From positions 1,426,001 to 1,490,000 of the forward strand of contig NZ_CP053941.1 in the NCBI RefSeq assembly GCF_013267195.1: 64,000 nt of DNA, in the 5' to 3' direction. The position numbers and the translations under genes were made by a program. The notes beneath the pieces are model-generated. The model searched no databases. It had not been told where the DNA came from and saw nothing but the letters and a program-made list of their open reading frames with translations. Shown here one piece after another: positions 15,288 to 26,875 of the stretch; position 1 is the first letter of the stretch, and each line of letters begins with the position of its first letter. The stretch is from Halorubrum salinarum. Its GTDB lineage: Archaea > Halobacteriota > Halobacteria > Halobacteriales > Haloferacaceae.

Positions 15288-17303
15288 ATGGATCTGGAGG
15301 CGATCCCCGGCGTCGGCGCCAAGACGGCCGCGGCCTTACGCGAGCTCGACGACCCGGCCGCGACCGTCGAGTCCGGCGACGTGGCCGCCATCGCCCGCGC
15401 GCCGGGCGTCAACGAGGCCCGCGCGGCCCGCATCGCGCGCGGGGCGATCCGCCGCCGCCACGGCGACGACGGGCGGGTGCTGGCCACCGACCGGGCCCGC
15501 GAGCTGTACCGGGAGGCGATCGACCTGCTGCGCGAGCGGACCGTCACCGACTACGCCGCGAAGCGACTGGAGACGTTCTACCCGAGCGCGTCCGCCTCGC
15601 GCATCGACGAGGCGCAGTCGTTCGCGGCCGCCGCGACGGAGCGCGACCCCGACCCCGCGGTCCGCGAGGCGCTCGCCGACTGCGCGCCGCTCGCCGACCC
15701 GCCGACCGTCCGCGTCCGCGACCGCTGCCTCGCGAGCGCCGACGCCGAGACGCTCGCGCGGGCCGAGGCCGAGGTGCCCGAGCTCTCCGTCGAGACCGTC
15801 GAGGACGCCCGCGACGTCTCCGAGCTCGGCCGGTCGTACGCCTCGGTGATCGTCTTAGACGAGTCGTTCGCCGGCCTCGACGTGGAGGGCGACGTGAGCG
15901 TGCGCCCGGACGCGCTGGAGACCCCCGCGGAGACGGTCCCGGAGCGCCTGCTCGCCTTCTTCGCGGAGAACCGCGAGCGGCTGGAGGCGGCCGCGGCGGT
16001 CCACGAGGCCGCCGCGGCGGCCGGCGACCCCGTCTCGGGCGGCGACCCCCCCGTCGACCTCGACCGCCTGCGCGACGCGCTCTCGCGGCTCGACGACGAC
16101 GGCACGATCGCCGGCGACGCGGAGCTGGACCGGCTGACGGCCGCCGTCGACGACCTCGACGCCGCGGTGTCGACGGCGGCCTCGGTCGCCGACGACCGCC
16201 TGCGCGAGGCGATCCGCGAGCGCGACGTCACCATCGAGGGGACCGACTTCCTCTCCCTCGTCGAGCAGGGCGCACGCGTCGACTCGCTGCTGGACCGCGA
16301 GCTGGCCGACGAGTACGACGCCGCGGTCGACGCCGCCCGCGAGCACCTCGCCGACGCGCTCCGCTTAGAGCCCGAGGAGGCGGAGCTGGCGGAGCGCGTC
16401 TTCGGCGGCGACCCCTCCTTCCCGGTCGACCACGACGAGAGCGCGGTCTCGCGGCTCCGCACGGAGCTGTCGGCGGCCCGCGACCGCCGGGCGGCGAAGC
16501 TGAAGGCCGACCTCGCGAGCGACCTCGGCGACCTCCGGGAGCCGGTCGAGGAGCTCGTGCGCGACGCCTTAGAGCTCGACGTGGAGCTGGCGGTCGCGCG
16601 GTTCGCCGACGACTTCGACTGCGTCATGCCGGCGGTCGTCGGGCCGGAGGCGGCCGACGCGGACGCCGGTTTCCGAATCGAGGGCGGCCGCTCCCCGCTG
16701 CTCGACGTGGACTTCGCAGACGTCGAGCCCGTCGACTACGCCGTCTCGGGCGCGACGCTGCTCTCCGGGGTCAACTCCGGCGGCAAGACCTCGACGCTCG
16801 ACCTGGTCGCGCTGGTCGTCGTCCTCGCGCAGATGGGCATGCCCGTGCCCGCCGAGTCGGCCACCGTCGAGCGGTTCGAGGAGATCCACTACTACGCGAA
16901 GTCGCAGGGGACCCTCGACGCGGGCGCGTTCGAGGCGACGCTCCGGGACTTCGGCGACCTCGTCGACGGCGCCGATGGGCGACTCGTCCTCGTCGACGAG
17001 CTGGAGTCGATCACGGAGCCGGGCGCCTCCGCGAAGATCATCGCGGGTATCCTGGAGGCGCTCGACGACCAGGACGCCACCGCGGTCTTCGTCTCCCACC
17101 TGGCCCGCGAGATCCGCGACGCCGCCGACTTCGCGGTCGCGGTCGACGGCATCGAGGCCGCTGGGCTCGTCGATGGCGAGCTGCGCGTGAACCGCTCGCC
17201 GAAGAAGGGCCACCTCGCGCGGTCGACGCCGGAGCTCATCGTCGAGAAGCTCGCGGACGACCGCGGCGGCGAGTTCTACGGCGACCTGTTGGAGAAGTTC
17301 TGA
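15288..17303 (+). CDS. MutS-family DNA-binding ATPase (archaeal MutS-like, with N-terminal helix-hairpin-helix)
   Basis: Homologue of MutS ATPases, 671 residues. The N-terminus has a helix-hairpin-helix motif (LEAIPGVGAKTAAALREL, then ARAPGVNEARAARIARG). The middle 400 residues are helical, alanine and acidic rich, corresponding to core and lever. The C-terminal ATPase shows LLSGVNSGGKTSTLDLVALV as Walker A, EEIHYYAKSQGTLDAGAFEATL, RLVLVDELESITEPG as Walker B, and VFVSHLAREI as the His switch. The mismatch-recognition domain I with its Phe-x-Glu is absent, so it is closer to MutS2/MutS5-type proteins than to mismatch-repair MutS. There is no C-terminal Smr nuclease. A CTTTAGACC box at 15255-15263 supports the start; it is divergent from larE. 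Confidence 0.85.
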   Translation: MDLEAIPGVGAKTAAALRELDDPAATVESGDVAAIARAPGVNEARAARIARGAIRRRHGDDGRVLATDRARELYREAIDLLRERTVTDYAAKRLETFYPSASASRIDEAQSFAAAATERDPDPAVREALADCAPLADPPTVRVRDRCLASADAETLARAEAEVPELSVETVEDARDVSELGRSYASVIVLDESFAGLDVEGDVSVRPDALETPAETVPERLLAFFAENRERLEAAAAVHEAAAAAGDPVSGGDPPVDLDRLRDALSRLDDDGTIAGDAELDRLTAAVDDLDAAVSTAASVADDRLREAIRERDVTIEGTDFLSLVEQGARVDSLLDRELADEYDAAVDAAREHLADALRLEPEEAELAERVFGGDPSFPVDHDESAVSRLRTELSAARDRRAAKLKADLASDLGDLREPVEELVRDALELDVELAVARFADDFDCVMPAVVGPEAADADAGFRIEGGRSPLLDVDFADVEPVDYAVSGATLLSGVNSGGKTSTLDLVALVVVLAQMGMPVPAESATVERFEEIHYYAKSQGTLDAGAFEATLRDFGDLVDGADGRLVLVDELESITEPGASAKIIAGILEALDDQDATAVFVSHLAREIRDAADFAVAVDGIEAAGLVDGELRVNRSPKKGHLARSTPELIVEKLADDRGGEFYGDLLEKF

Positions 17304-17322
17304 GGGGGGCCGTCGCCCCCTC
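17302..17322. terminator. Hairpin between convergent mutS-like and ridA genes
   Basis: GAGGGGG (17302-17308) pairs with CCCCCTC (17316-17322) around a 7-base loop, overlapping the mutS-like stop codon and lying 24 bases from the end of ridA. It has no T-run, so it may stop or stabilise transcripts of either strand. Confidence 0.4.
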
Positions 17323-17345
17323 GCTCCATCGCGGGTCGGTCGGCC

Positions 17346-17726
17346 TCAGTCCCCGTCGAGCTCCGCCTCGACCGTGATCTCGACGTCGAGCGGCGCGGGG
17401 AGCCGCGACACCTCGACGCAGGTCCGCGCCGGATACGGCTCCGAGAGGAACGCCCGGTACGCCTCGTTCACCGCGTCGTAGTCGTCCATGTCCGTGAGGT
17501 AGACGGTCGCCGACACGATCGCGTCCGGGCTCGTCCCGGCCGCCGCCAGGATCGCAGCGACGTTTTCGAGCGTCTGCGTCGTCTGTTCGGCGACCGACTC
17601 GGGCGCCTCGCCGGTGTCGGGGTCCACGCCGGTCTTCCCCGAGACGTGGACCGTGTCGCCGGAGACGATCCCCTGTGAGTACGGGCCGAGCGCTTCCGGC
17701 ACGTCGTCCGTCGTGATCTCTCGCAT
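17346..17726 (-). CDS. ridA: RidA-family enamine/imine deaminase
   Basis: Hydrolyses reactive enamines and imines released by PLP enzymes such as threonine dehydratase. The 126 residues are full length for this trimeric family. Visible signatures: PEALGPYSQGIVSGDTVHVSGKTG near the start, QTLENVAAILAAAGTS, VSATVYLTDMDDYDAVNEAY, and the C-terminal PARTCVEVSRLPAPLDVEI, which holds the substrate-binding Arg. The start at 17724-17726 gives the standard N-terminus. The gene is single, convergent with the MutS-like gene and 107 bases downstream of uvrA. Confidence 0.92.
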   Translation of the reverse strand: MREITTDDVPEALGPYSQGIVSGDTVHVSGKTGVDPDTGEAPESVAEQTTQTLENVAAILAAAGTSPDAIVSATVYLTDMDDYDAVNEAYRAFLSEPYPARTCVEVSRLPAPLDVEITVEAELDGD

Positions 17727-17833
17727 CGGTCGGAGGACGACGCGGCGCGGTATCAAGCTGCGGGTCGCGGAGGTCGCCCTCAGCCGCTCCGGGCTCGGAC
17801 GGGCGGTCTGGTTCCGTCTCGACTCGCTCCGCC

Positions 17834-20785
<2,952 letters not shown>

Positions 20786-20882
20786 TTCTATGCTGCCGTT
20801 GCGGGCGCGCGCGGGAATAGTCGTCGGTCGCGGGGGCCCCGCGAGGCCCTCGCCGCCGGCGACCGCGCCGAGCGCGCGGGCC

Positions 20883-23102
20883 TCACTCCCCGATGAACTC
20901 CGCGGGCGGCGACAGGTCGCGGCGCCCGCCGAAGGTCACGAGGAAGAGGACGCCGACGCCGACGCCGTACGCCAGCATCAGCGGGATCGTCGCGAGGAAC
21001 ATCGTGATCACGTCGGCGGGGGTGAACACCGCGGCGACGAGCATGATCCCGATCGTCACCTCGCGCCAGCGCTCCCGGAACACGCGGTACGGGACGCCCG
21101 CGTTGTTGAGCAGCACCATCGCGATGGGGATGTCCGCGAGGAAGCCGATCCCGATCGTGGTGTAGATGACGAGCCAGAGGAAGTCGCTCACCTGGTAGGT
21201 GATGACCATGTCGGCGAGGCGCGCGTCCGTGACGAGCCAGCCGATGATGCCGGGCGCGATGGTCGTGTACCCGAGCGCGAAGCCGCCGATCATCCCGGCG
21301 CCGAGCGCGCCCGCCCAGAGGTACACCTGGTAGATCCGCCCGGCGACGAAGCCGCGCTCGCGGAGCGCGGGCCACGCGTAGTAGAGCGCGACGGGGAACG
21401 CGGCGAAGATGCCGAGCATCACCGAGAACTTCACCATGAAGATGAGCGCCTCGACCGGGTGGAGCGTGATGATGTTGATCCCGCCCTCCACCTCCGCCGG
21501 CACGCGCCGTTCGAGGTCGCCGCGGACGGTGCCGAGGCCGCCGAGGTACAGCCACGTGAACGCGGCCGCCATCACGGCGCCGAACACCGCGACGATCCGG
21601 AACGACCGCGTGCGCAGCGAGTCGAAGATGAACTTCAGGTCCTTGTAGTAGCCGCCGATGTCGTCCTCGGCTTCCTCCTCGTTGCCGTCGGTGAGCTCGG
21701 CGAGGAACGTCGAGCCGGCGCGCGAGGTCCGGTTCTGGACGGAGCCGACCAGCCCGCTCCCGCCGCCGTCCTCGGCGTCGCCCGCGGCGTCGGCGTCGCT
21801 CGCGTCCGACTCGCCGTCGTCGTCGCTCCCCTCGTTCACCTCGTCGTAGCGGTCGAGGATCGCCTGCGCCTTCTCGGGGTCGTCGTCGTCGATCGCGGCC
21901 TGCGCCAGCGCGAGCGACTCCTCTTCGCCCATCTCGGCGAACGCGTCCGCGGGGGCCGCCCGCACGCCCGCGGCGTCGAGCTCGCCCACGTCTATCGCGG
22001 TCGGGTCGCCGTACTGGGCGCCCGCGCTCGTCGTGTCGAGGTCGGTGTACACCGCCCACAGCGTCGCGACGGCCGCGAACGCGAGCGCCCAGAGGGCGGC
22101 GTAGATCCAGAGCGCCGTCGCGGGGTCGAGGCCGAGCCCCTCGCCCGGCGCGAGGAAGCGGCGGGTGCTCCCCGCGAGCCGCAGGAGGTCGTTGACCGCG
22201 GTCCGGCCGCCGTACTCGTAGAAGCCGTACACGAGCGCGCCGCCGAGGACGGTCGCGCCCCCGACGACGTTCCAGTGGTCGCGGACCGCGCCGAGCACGT
22301 GGATGCGGTCGGAGCTCCGCTTGGCCGTGACGACGAGCTTCGCGAGGTAGAGGCTGAACCCGTACAGCGCGACCAGCGGGAACGCCCACAGGAGCTGCGT
22401 GAACGGGTCCGGCGGGGAGAAGACGGCGCCGAACACGAAGATGGCGACGACCGCGTAGCGCCACTTGTCGCGGAACGTCTCGTACGGGACGATCTCCGCG
22501 TACGACAGCCCGGTGATGAGGAGAGGCATCTGTCCGGCGAGCCCGAAGGACAGCGAGAGGAAGACGATGAACTCCGTCCACATCACGATCCCGTAGGTGG
22601 GCTGGATGTCGGCCTCCAGGCCGAACTCGGCCAGGAAGCCGAACATCAGCGGGAAGAAGGCGAAGACGCCGTAGGCGACGCCGGCGGAGAACAGCACGGC
22701 GCCGAGCAGCCCGATCCCGGCGAGCTTCCAGCGGGCGATCGGCGACTGCGGCCACATCCCCCGGGTGCGGAGCTCGTCGCGGGTGACGTAGATCAGCGGC
22801 GGGATCGCGGTGATCGCGCCCACGATCAGCCCGATCTTCGCCTGGAGGAGGATCACCTCGAACGGGGTCGTCGCGATGATGTCGGCCTCCTCGGCGACCG
22901 CGGCGCTCATGTTCGACTCCGTCACCTCGCGGAGCCGGTCCCAGATGTACGTGCGGAGCGCCCAGAACGTCGCGAGGAAGCCGATGAGGAAGACGACGAA
23001 CACCTTCTGGAGGTCCTTCTGGACCGACCGAAGGAACGCCTTCGCCGTCTCTTGGCCCTCCGCGATCGACCGTTGGGTGTCCTCGTCGAGGGCGCTCGCC
23101 AT
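20883..23102 (-). CDS. tatCt: TatCt, double-length twin-arginine translocase TatC
   Basis: Receptor core of the Tat export pathway in the form specific to haloarchaea: two TatC domains in one polypeptide. The 739 residues have a first TatC unit at about 25-280 (PPLIYVTRDELRTRG, GVAYGVFAFFPLMFGFLAEFG, VPYETFRDKWRY), linking helices plus a long acidic cytoplasmic linker at roughly 380-480, and a second unit at 490-735 (VEALIFMVKFSVMLGIFAAFP, RERGFVAGRIYQVYLW, VPYRVFRERWREVTI). Duplicated motifs FxxxWR near the end of each unit show the duplication. The start at 23100-23102 has a promoter box at the right distance, shared in sequence with the divergent tatCo gene. It recognises the RR-signals seen on lipoproteins in this window. 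Confidence 0.93.
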   Translation of the reverse strand: MASALDEDTQRSIAEGQETAKAFLRSVQKDLQKVFVVFLIGFLATFWALRTYIWDRLREVTESNMSAAVAEEADIIATTPFEVILLQAKIGLIVGAITAIPPLIYVTRDELRTRGMWPQSPIARWKLAGIGLLGAVLFSAGVAYGVFAFFPLMFGFLAEFGLEADIQPTYGIVMWTEFIVFLSLSFGLAGQMPLLITGLSYAEIVPYETFRDKWRYAVVAIFVFGAVFSPPDPFTQLLWAFPLVALYGFSLYLAKLVVTAKRSSDRIHVLGAVRDHWNVVGGATVLGGALVYGFYEYGGRTAVNDLLRLAGSTRRFLAPGEGLGLDPATALWIYAALWALAFAAVATLWAVYTDLDTTSAGAQYGDPTAIDVGELDAAGVRAAPADAFAEMGEEESLALAQAAIDDDDPEKAQAILDRYDEVNEGSDDDGESDASDADAAGDAEDGGGSGLVGSVQNRTSRAGSTFLAELTDGNEEEAEDDIGGYYKDLKFIFDSLRTRSFRIVAVFGAVMAAAFTWLYLGGLGTVRGDLERRVPAEVEGGINIITLHPVEALIFMVKFSVMLGIFAAFPVALYYAWPALRERGFVAGRIYQVYLWAGALGAGMIGGFALGYTTIAPGIIGWLVTDARLADMVITYQVSDFLWLVIYTTIGIGFLADIPIAMVLLNNAGVPYRVFRERWREVTIGIMLVAAVFTPADVITMFLATIPLMLAYGVGVGVLFLVTFGGRRDLSPPAEFIGE

Positions 23103-23124
23103 ACGGAGGGCGAGGGCCGTCGCC

Positions 23125-23234
23125 GTTATCAACCTTTTCGACCGCGGGCGCCGCCGCCGGCGCCGTTCCGGGACGGCCCGCGGCGCGACGCCGATCGGTC
23201 CCGCCCGGCGCCGCTATCCGAAAAGGTTGATAAC
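23125..23234. promoter_or_regulatory. Symmetric divergent promoter pair for tatCt and tatCo
   Basis: The 16-base element CGAAAAGGTTGATAAC occurs at 23219-23234 on the plus strand and, identically, at 23125-23140 on the minus strand. Each copy ends 24 bases (plus) or 22 bases (minus) before its ATG. The CGAAAAG part fits a haloarchaeal BRE and TTGATAA a TATA box, so both genes have the same core promoter and probably equal strength. The 78 bases between hold only GC-rich sequence. Confidence 0.75.
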
Positions 23235-23258
23235 CGCCCGGTCGCGTAGGGAAACTGA

Positions 23259-24521
23259 ATGGACGACTCGGACCGGTCGCGCGACGACGACTCGGCCGCC
23301 GCTGACGGGTCGACCGACGAGGCCGAACCCGAGAGCGACGGCGCCGTCGACGACGGGTCCGAGACCGACGCGGAGCCGTCCGCGGGCGTCGAGTCCGAGG
23401 TGACCGCCGAGGTAGAGCCCGAAGTCGGGTCGACCGACGGCGACGACGACGACTCCCCGGCGGGAGAGACGGACGACGACGACGAGTCCCCGGAGACGCT
23501 CTCGGACCCGGACGAGGTCGTCGAGGCCGAGGACGCCGGTCGGTCGGCCGCGCTCGACGACGGTGACGAGGCAGACGAGGAGCCGCTTGACGCCGAGGCG
23601 TCGACGGACGACGAGACGACTGACGACGGGACGCCGGACGGCGACGTGTCGGCGGACGACGCGACGACAGACGACGCGACGGCGGACGACGCCGCGGCCG
23701 CCGGTGACGGCGGCACCCCGGCGACGACCGCCGACGCCGCGGACCCCGCGACCGCCGGCGTGCCCACGACCGAGGACGACGAGCCGTTCGGCGGGATCGA
23801 GGGCCCCGAGACGGACGAGGAGATGCCGCTCGCCGTGCACATCGAGGAGATGATGCGCCGGCTGGCGGTCGTGTTCCTCATCGGCGGGCTCGCGACGCTC
23901 GTCGTCGTCACCGAGTCAACGGAGCTCATCAACTACTTCTGGAGCTACCACATCCCGGCGCCGATGGAGAACCGCCCGCGGCTGTACGGTCCGCTCGAAC
24001 TCCCGCTCACGCGGCTGAAGGTGGCCGGCCTCGCGGGGGTCGTGGTCGGGCTCCCGGCGTTCGTCTACGAGACGTACCGGTTCATGCGGCCGGGGCTCTA
24101 CCAGACGGAGCGCCGCTACTACCTCGCGGCGGTGCCGACGAGCCTCATCCTCGGCGGGATCGGGATCGCGTTCGCGCACTTCCTCGTGTTGCCCGCGATC
24201 TTCTCGTATTTCACCACCTACACCTCCGACGCGGCGACGATCGCCTTCGGGCTCGCGGAGACGTTCAACCTGATCGTCATCATGCTCGCGTTCATGGCGA
24301 TCGTCTTCCAGATCCCGCTTTTCATCATGCTCGCGATCATGATGAACCTCGTCACCCGGCAGTGGCTGGAGGCGAAGCGGCTGATCTTCTGGGGGACGTT
24401 CCTCGGGATCGCGTTCCTGTTCAGCCCCGACCCGACCGGGATGGCGCCGATCATCGTGACGCTGACGATGATCGCCTTATTCGAGGGGACGCTCGCGATA
24501 CTCCGCTGGACCGGGAACTAG
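23259..24521 (+). CDS. tatCo: TatCo, single-unit twin-arginine translocase TatC
   Basis: Second TatC of the haloarchaeal Tat system. The 420 residues divide into a very acidic, Asp/Thr-rich N-terminal extension of about 185 residues with repeats of DDDATTDD type, predicted disordered and cytoplasmic, and a standard six-helix TatC domain. In the domain: EMPLAVHIEEMMRRLAVVFLIGG, the receptor loop RPRLYGPLELPLTRLKVAG, VVGLPAFVYETYRFMRPGLY with the conserved signal-binding Glu, YYLAAVPTSLILGGIGIAF, and ending FLFSPDPTGMAPIIVTL. The extension is much longer than bacterial TatC N-termini. Start at 23259 is set by the promoter at 23219-23234. Confidence 0.94.
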   Translation: MDDSDRSRDDDSAAADGSTDEAEPESDGAVDDGSETDAEPSAGVESEVTAEVEPEVGSTDGDDDDSPAGETDDDDESPETLSDPDEVVEAEDAGRSAALDDGDEADEEPLDAEASTDDETTDDGTPDGDVSADDATTDDATADDAAAAGDGGTPATTADAADPATAGVPTTEDDEPFGGIEGPETDEEMPLAVHIEEMMRRLAVVFLIGGLATLVVVTESTELINYFWSYHIPAPMENRPRLYGPLELPLTRLKVAGLAGVVVGLPAFVYETYRFMRPGLYQTERRYYLAAVPTSLILGGIGIAFAHFLVLPAIFSYFTTYTSDAATIAFGLAETFNLIVIMLAFMAIVFQIPLFIMLAIMMNLVTRQWLEAKRLIFWGTFLGIAFLFSPDPTGMAPIIVTLTMIALFEGTLAILRWTGN

Positions 24522-24634
24522 GTCCGGGCGGTGTCACTCGTTTGGCTCCGTTGAACACCTCAGTAGCCGATGTGTTTCCGGAGCCGTGCCGAACGCAGCG
24601 CGCGAATCCTGTAATTCCGTGACGGATCCGTGTC

Positions 24635-25054
24635 TCAGTCGTCTCTCTTCCCGGCGGCACTGGAGACTAGCTCGGCTGGATTCCCCGCCGGAGTGCCGTC
24701 GTCGGTGTCACCGGAGAGATGCGTGTGTTTGAACCCGGTCGGATACTTGAGTCCGTACCCCACGGCGCGGTCAACGCCGATGTGAGCAGCCCAGACGAGC
24801 GCGATCAAGGTGAGCGGCGTCACGGTGAACCACACCCCAACCACTCCGAGCGCGGCCGGGGCGAGATAGGTGTGGAACACGTTGTAGACCGTACTGCCGA
24901 CCCGAGCGCCTCCAAGGTACGCCAGCATCGAGACGTCAGGCGCAAGCGCAAGAACGACGAACAGCCAAATCGGGCCACCGATCGTGAAATACGTCGCGGT
25001 CGCCACGGCGGCGAGGCCAGCCCCCTCCAGTCGAAGAATCTGTGTCGGTTGCAT
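24635..25054 (-). CDS. DUF4260 family membrane protein
   Basis: Predicted membrane protein of 139 residues, function unknown. Start at 25052-25054 (MQPTQILRLEGAGLAAVA) gives the family N-terminus; the frame runs further upstream without homology. Family landmarks: LRLEGAG, WLFVVLALAPDVSMLAYLGGARVG, YNVFHTYLAPAALG, LVWAAHIGVDRAVGYGLKYPTGFKHTHLS, the last stretch being the strongest DUF4260 signature. Four membrane helices are likely. It lies at the start of a stretch of accessory genes and is not obviously in an operon; the MFS gene upstream on the same strand ends 133 bases away. Confidence 0.85.
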   Translation of the reverse strand: MQPTQILRLEGAGLAAVATATYFTIGGPIWLFVVLALAPDVSMLAYLGGARVGSTVYNVFHTYLAPAALGVVGVWFTVTPLTLIALVWAAHIGVDRAVGYGLKYPTGFKHTHLSGDTDDGTPAGNPAELVSSAAGKRDD

Positions 25055-25187
25055 AATCAAGGGACGCTGACCAAGCGGAAATACTCGTAGTGAGACGGTG
25101 TAGCATCGCCGGACGAGACGTCTCTGCGAGTTACTCGCGGTTGCGAGTCGACGCAGGGAGACAGGCAGCCGCGATCGGAGCGAGAAA

Positions 25188-26573
25188 CTACGTCGGCCGT
25201 CGCTCGGTTGCCAACGTGTCGATGTCGCCGACCGCGGGGAGCCGTCGAAGCGCGGGGACACTGGCGAGATAGATAGCCAGTAGCAGGAACGCGACACCGG
25301 CGACCGTTATCACGGCCACCGGCCCGACAAAGGAAGCGGCGGCACCTCCCGCGAGAGCTCCGAAGGGCGTCGAGACCGCCGAGGCGCTCCCCAGTACGGC
25401 CGTTACCCGACCCAGTAGCGTCTCGGGGACCACGGCCTGGACGACCGAGACGATCAGGACGTTCGTCACGCCAACCGGGACGAACGCAATGACGAACAGA
25501 GCGACAGTGACGGGCAGCCGGCCGGCCGCGACGGCGCCGAGCCACGCGGCGCCGGACAGCAGGAACGCCGCGATCGACAACCGGCCGAAGGCCAGTCCGG
25601 CCAGCGATGAGGCGGCCAGCGACCCGACCAGGATACCCACGGCCAGCGCCGCCATCAGGTACCCGTACCCGTCGACGCCCCCGACGTGAGCCGCGTACGA
25701 CGGGAGTATCGCGACGGTCCCTCCGAGGGCGAAGTTGATCACAACGCTTCCGAGGAGCATCGGGACGAGGAACGTCCCCTGGAGGTAGGCGATGCCCTCC
25801 CCGAGGTCAGCGAGGTACCCGGACGCACCGCCGTTTCCGTCGGATGCGGCAGCGTCGGGGGACCCGTCCGCGGCTGTCTCCTCGCGTTCCGGGACAGCTT
25901 CCTCCGGCACCCGTCCGCCGTCGGGAGTCGGCTCGACGCCCCGGGTCGGCGCCTCGGTAGGTGTCTCGGACTCGGGGCCGCGATCAACGCCCGTGTCGTC
26001 GGCCCGCGGCACCGAGAGCGTCGAAAAGAGGGCAGCAGCCAGCGCGAAGGTCACCGCGTCGAGGGTGAACAGCGCCACAGCACCGACGACCACGACGAGC
26101 ACGCCGGCCAGCGCGTTGAACACGGCGTCGACACCTTGGTAAGCGAGCGCGAAGAGCGAGTTTGCGGCCACGAGCTCGTCCGTGTCGACGATACGGGGGA
26201 TTGCGGCGGTCTGTGCGGGGTAGACCAGTTGATTGAGCAGCGCAAGCGACGGCATCACCGCGAGCACCAGCCACACCGAGAGGTGACCCGTCAGATGAGC
26301 CGCAGGGACTGACAGGACGAGCAGCCCCTGTAGGAGTTGCGTAGCGACCAGCAGGCGCCGGAGCGGCCACCGGTCGACCAGCGGACCGAACAGGAACTGA
26401 AGTCCCGCGGGTGCGAGCGTCAAGAAGCCCGCCAGCCCGGTGTAGAGCTCGTTGCCGGTCAGGTCCCAGACCAGCCACATCGCAGCGACGAAGTAGAGGC
26501 TGTCACCGGCATTGGTGACTAAGCGACCGGCGAACAGGCGCCGGAAATCGGGGTTGTTGAGGAGCGTTCTCAT
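25188..26573 (-). CDS. MFS transporter, drug/siderophore exporter-like
   Basis: Major facilitator with 12 predicted membrane helices in 461 residues, substrate unknown. The start NNPDFRRLFAGRLVTNAGDSLYFVAAMWLVW is typical of the MFS_3 group (EntS and MacAB-neighbour exporters), followed by the loop FGPLVDRWPLRRLLVATQ between helices 2 and 3. A polar loop of about 60 residues rich in Pro, Glu, Asp and Gly separates the two six-helix halves. Second half: FLVPMLLGSVVINFALGG and VVQAVVPETLLGRVTAVLG. A GTGATAAGC box at 26597-26605 lies 24-32 bases before the ATG at 26571-26573. It is transcribed divergently from the ABC exporter genes. Confidence 0.85.
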   Translation of the reverse strand: MRTLLNNPDFRRLFAGRLVTNAGDSLYFVAAMWLVWDLTGNELYTGLAGFLTLAPAGLQFLFGPLVDRWPLRRLLVATQLLQGLLVLSVPAAHLTGHLSVWLVLAVMPSLALLNQLVYPAQTAAIPRIVDTDELVAANSLFALAYQGVDAVFNALAGVLVVVVGAVALFTLDAVTFALAAALFSTLSVPRADDTGVDRGPESETPTEAPTRGVEPTPDGGRVPEEAVPEREETAADGSPDAAASDGNGGASGYLADLGEGIAYLQGTFLVPMLLGSVVINFALGGTVAILPSYAAHVGGVDGYGYLMAALAVGILVGSLAASSLAGLAFGRLSIAAFLLSGAAWLGAVAAGRLPVTVALFVIAFVPVGVTNVLIVSVVQAVVPETLLGRVTAVLGSASAVSTPFGALAGGAAASFVGPVAVITVAGVAFLLLAIYLASVPALRRLPAVGDIDTLATERRPT

Positions 26574-26875
26574 GAGCGAGTGGACGCTGAAGCGCGTGAT
26601 AAGCGGGCCCAGAAGGGTCGTTCTGTAGGGCTCTTGACCGGAACTCCGCCGGCTACAGGTCCGCGCCCCGACCCAACGAGGCGATGCTTTTCAGGCAGAC
26701 ACGGTAGCGTCGCCGCCCGAGCATCGCGGGACCGCTCCGTGTGGCGTTCAGCGCTCATCCACTCCGGTTCCGCCACGTCGCCACGGACTCGGGAGGTGCC
26801 GGAAGCGCTACGCTATCGCACACAGAACGCGTCTTCTGCGAGCCGCTATATCACCTTACGGCGATCCATCGGACG
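26574..26875. other. Divergent intergenic region between MFS and ABC exporter genes
   Basis: 302 bases without a credible gene. It holds one promoter box for each flank: GTGATAAGC at 26597-26605 (minus) and GCTATATCAC at 26844-26853 (plus), each about 25-30 bases from its start codon. The middle 230 bases show no repeat or operator I can recognise. Confidence 0.5.
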
